This document shows positions 4,831 to 5,468 of a stretch of 5,468 nucleotides of DNA, piece after piece; position 1 is the stretch's first letter, and every line of letters begins with the position of its first letter. This DNA comes from an uncultured bacterium (lineage in GTDB: Bacteria > Pseudomonadota > Gammaproteobacteria > Burkholderiales > Burkholderiaceae_D). The notes below the pieces were generated by a model. That model saw only the letters and a list, made by a program, of their open reading frames with translations. It did not search any database and was not told the DNA's origin. The stretch spans positions 1 to 5,468 of the forward strand of contig CAIQLE010000052.1 of NCBI GenBank assembly GCA_903872555.1, read 5' to 3'. Made by a program: the position numbers and the translations under genes.

Positions 4831-5320
4831 AGCGGTCGAGCAGGCGGCGCGACATGCGATCCAGAAGACGCATGTCGTTGACGCGATAGGTCACGCCATG
4901 ACTGTCGGTGATGAGCAAGCCATTGCCCTTGAGCCGGCGTATATCTTCTTCGCCCTTCAGCACAAAGCTGGTGATGCCACGGTCCGTCATCACCTGCCAT
5001 GTGCTGGGGGTGGAAAAAGTAGAGACGAACATCAGCCTGTCGATCAGCGGCATGAATTCGCGTTGTGCGATGTCTTCGACGATGATCCGGCGTGTATCTA
5101 CATCGACATCAGATAACAGGGGAATGAAGGCCAGCTCATGACCATCGACACTCATCAGAGAAATGTTTTCTGACGGTGCCTCGATAGGAAAGGCCTGTAC
5201 CGGCACGACGCCTATGTGCAACTCAGAGTTTTCATCAGTGAAAATCAGACGGCCATAGCTGTCGCGCGACAAGCGGTGATGAGCCGGTAACCAGTTCTTG
5301 ACGCTCATTTCTTCGCTCAT
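4823..5320 (-). CDS. DUF1854 family protein, cyanophycin-metabolism-associated type
   Basis: This 165-residue protein matches what I know of DUF1854: RLSRDSYGRLIF at 16-27, GVVPVQAFPIEAP at 37-49, REFMPLIDRL at 87-96, then TWQVMTDRG at 107-115, FVLKGEEDIRRL at 119-130, LITDSHGVTYRVNDM at 136-150 and the end LLDRMSRRLLDRFL. It has no membrane segment and is probably cytoplasmic. Members of this family are encoded next to an ABC exporter in betaproteobacterial cyanophycin (Asp-Arg polymer) loci, and here too the ABC gene is immediately upstream with an ATGA overlap. The ABC gene's last codons contain AAGGTGAG as ribosome site. The biochemical role is not known; a regulatory or accessory role for the exporter is inferred. 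The start at 5320 is preferred over M5 because of the overlap and the ribosome-site spacing. Confidence 0.85.
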   Translation of the reverse strand: MSEEMSVKNWLPAHHRLSRDSYGRLIFTDENSELHIGVVPVQAFPIEAPSENISLMSVDGHELAFIPLLSDVDVDTRRIIVEDIAQREFMPLIDRLMFVSTFSTPSTWQVMTDRGITSFVLKGEEDIRRLKGNGLLITDSHGVTYRVNDMRLLDRMSRRLLDRFL

Positions 5321-5468
5321 GAGCTCACCTTGCTGAGTGGTATGTGCAAACGCGCCGGTTCGCGATCTTCGGTATCCACATTGCGTGCCTGCGCTTCATA
5401 TAAGCGCCAGTAAGCACCCTGCGCGGCCATCAGTTCATCATGCGAACCGATCTCAACCACTTCACCAC
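5317..5468 (-). CDS. ABC exporter ATPase, C-terminal end only, runs off the right edge
   Basis: The last 49 residues of an ABC transporter are visible. GEVVEIGSHDELMAAQGAYW at the edge, then RLYEAQ, is the usual end of an exporter-type nucleotide-binding domain, after the H-loop. The following tail of about 23 residues (from ARNVDTEDREPARL to SKVSS) is polar. The TGA at 5319-5317 overlaps the ATG of the DUF1854 gene. The adjoining DUF1854 gene suggests the cyanophycin-metabolism-associated ABC transporter family, in which membrane and ATPase parts are fused. The Walker motifs and the membrane domain are outside the window, so this assignment depends on context. Confidence 0.8.
   Translation of the reverse strand, partial: GEVVEIGSHDELMAAQGAYWRLYEAQARNVDTEDREPARLHIPLSKVSS

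Overview
The window looks like a chromosomal piece from a flagellated Gram-negative proteobacterium, most likely a betaproteobacterium of the Burkholderiales (inference). The argument rests on the right-hand end: the C-terminus of an ABC exporter ATPase is translationally coupled to a DUF1854 protein, and I know this pair mainly from betaproteobacterial cyanophycin-metabolism loci. Strong AAGGAG ribosome sites and a moderate GC content by eye fit this. MotA is the exception, because its sequence style recalls alphaproteobacterial MotA. No stretch over 300 bases lacks a gene.

Left part (1-2146), all on the minus strand. motA (1283-2146) ends at a strong hairpin terminator (1231-1260). After an AT-rich gap come a class I SAM-dependent methyltransferase (337-1047) and, through an ATGA overlap, the N-terminal 113 codons of a beta-hydroxyacid dehydrogenase (1-340). 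motA has no motB next to it on the side where one is expected, so here it is a single-gene unit.

Middle (2147-3725). A 65-residue small membrane protein (2347-2544, minus) is divergent from a FemAB-like/GNAT-fold acyl- or aminoacyl-transferase (2735-3655, plus). Between them lie an 18-bp palindrome carrying a TATAAT box and a degenerate tandem repeat with an exact 16-nt period. That repeat runs through the transferase start codon, and a second, 14-nt tandem repeat begins exactly at its stop codon, so the gene is bracketed by two unrelated minisatellites.

Right part (3726-5468). A membrane-anchored methyltransferase (3726-4532, minus) is divergent from a 73-residue protein of unknown function (4577-4798, plus). 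The 73-residue gene converges on the DUF1854 gene (4823-5320, minus), with a hairpin between them. The ABC exporter gene runs off the right edge. The exporter and DUF1854 protein probably act together. A link between them and the methyltransferase, the 73-residue protein and the FemAB-like transferase is only a neighbourhood-based hypothesis. I see no RNA genes, CRISPR array, insertion sequence or phage element, and no clearly novel multi-gene system. The most distinctive signals are the two tandem repeats and the solitary motA.
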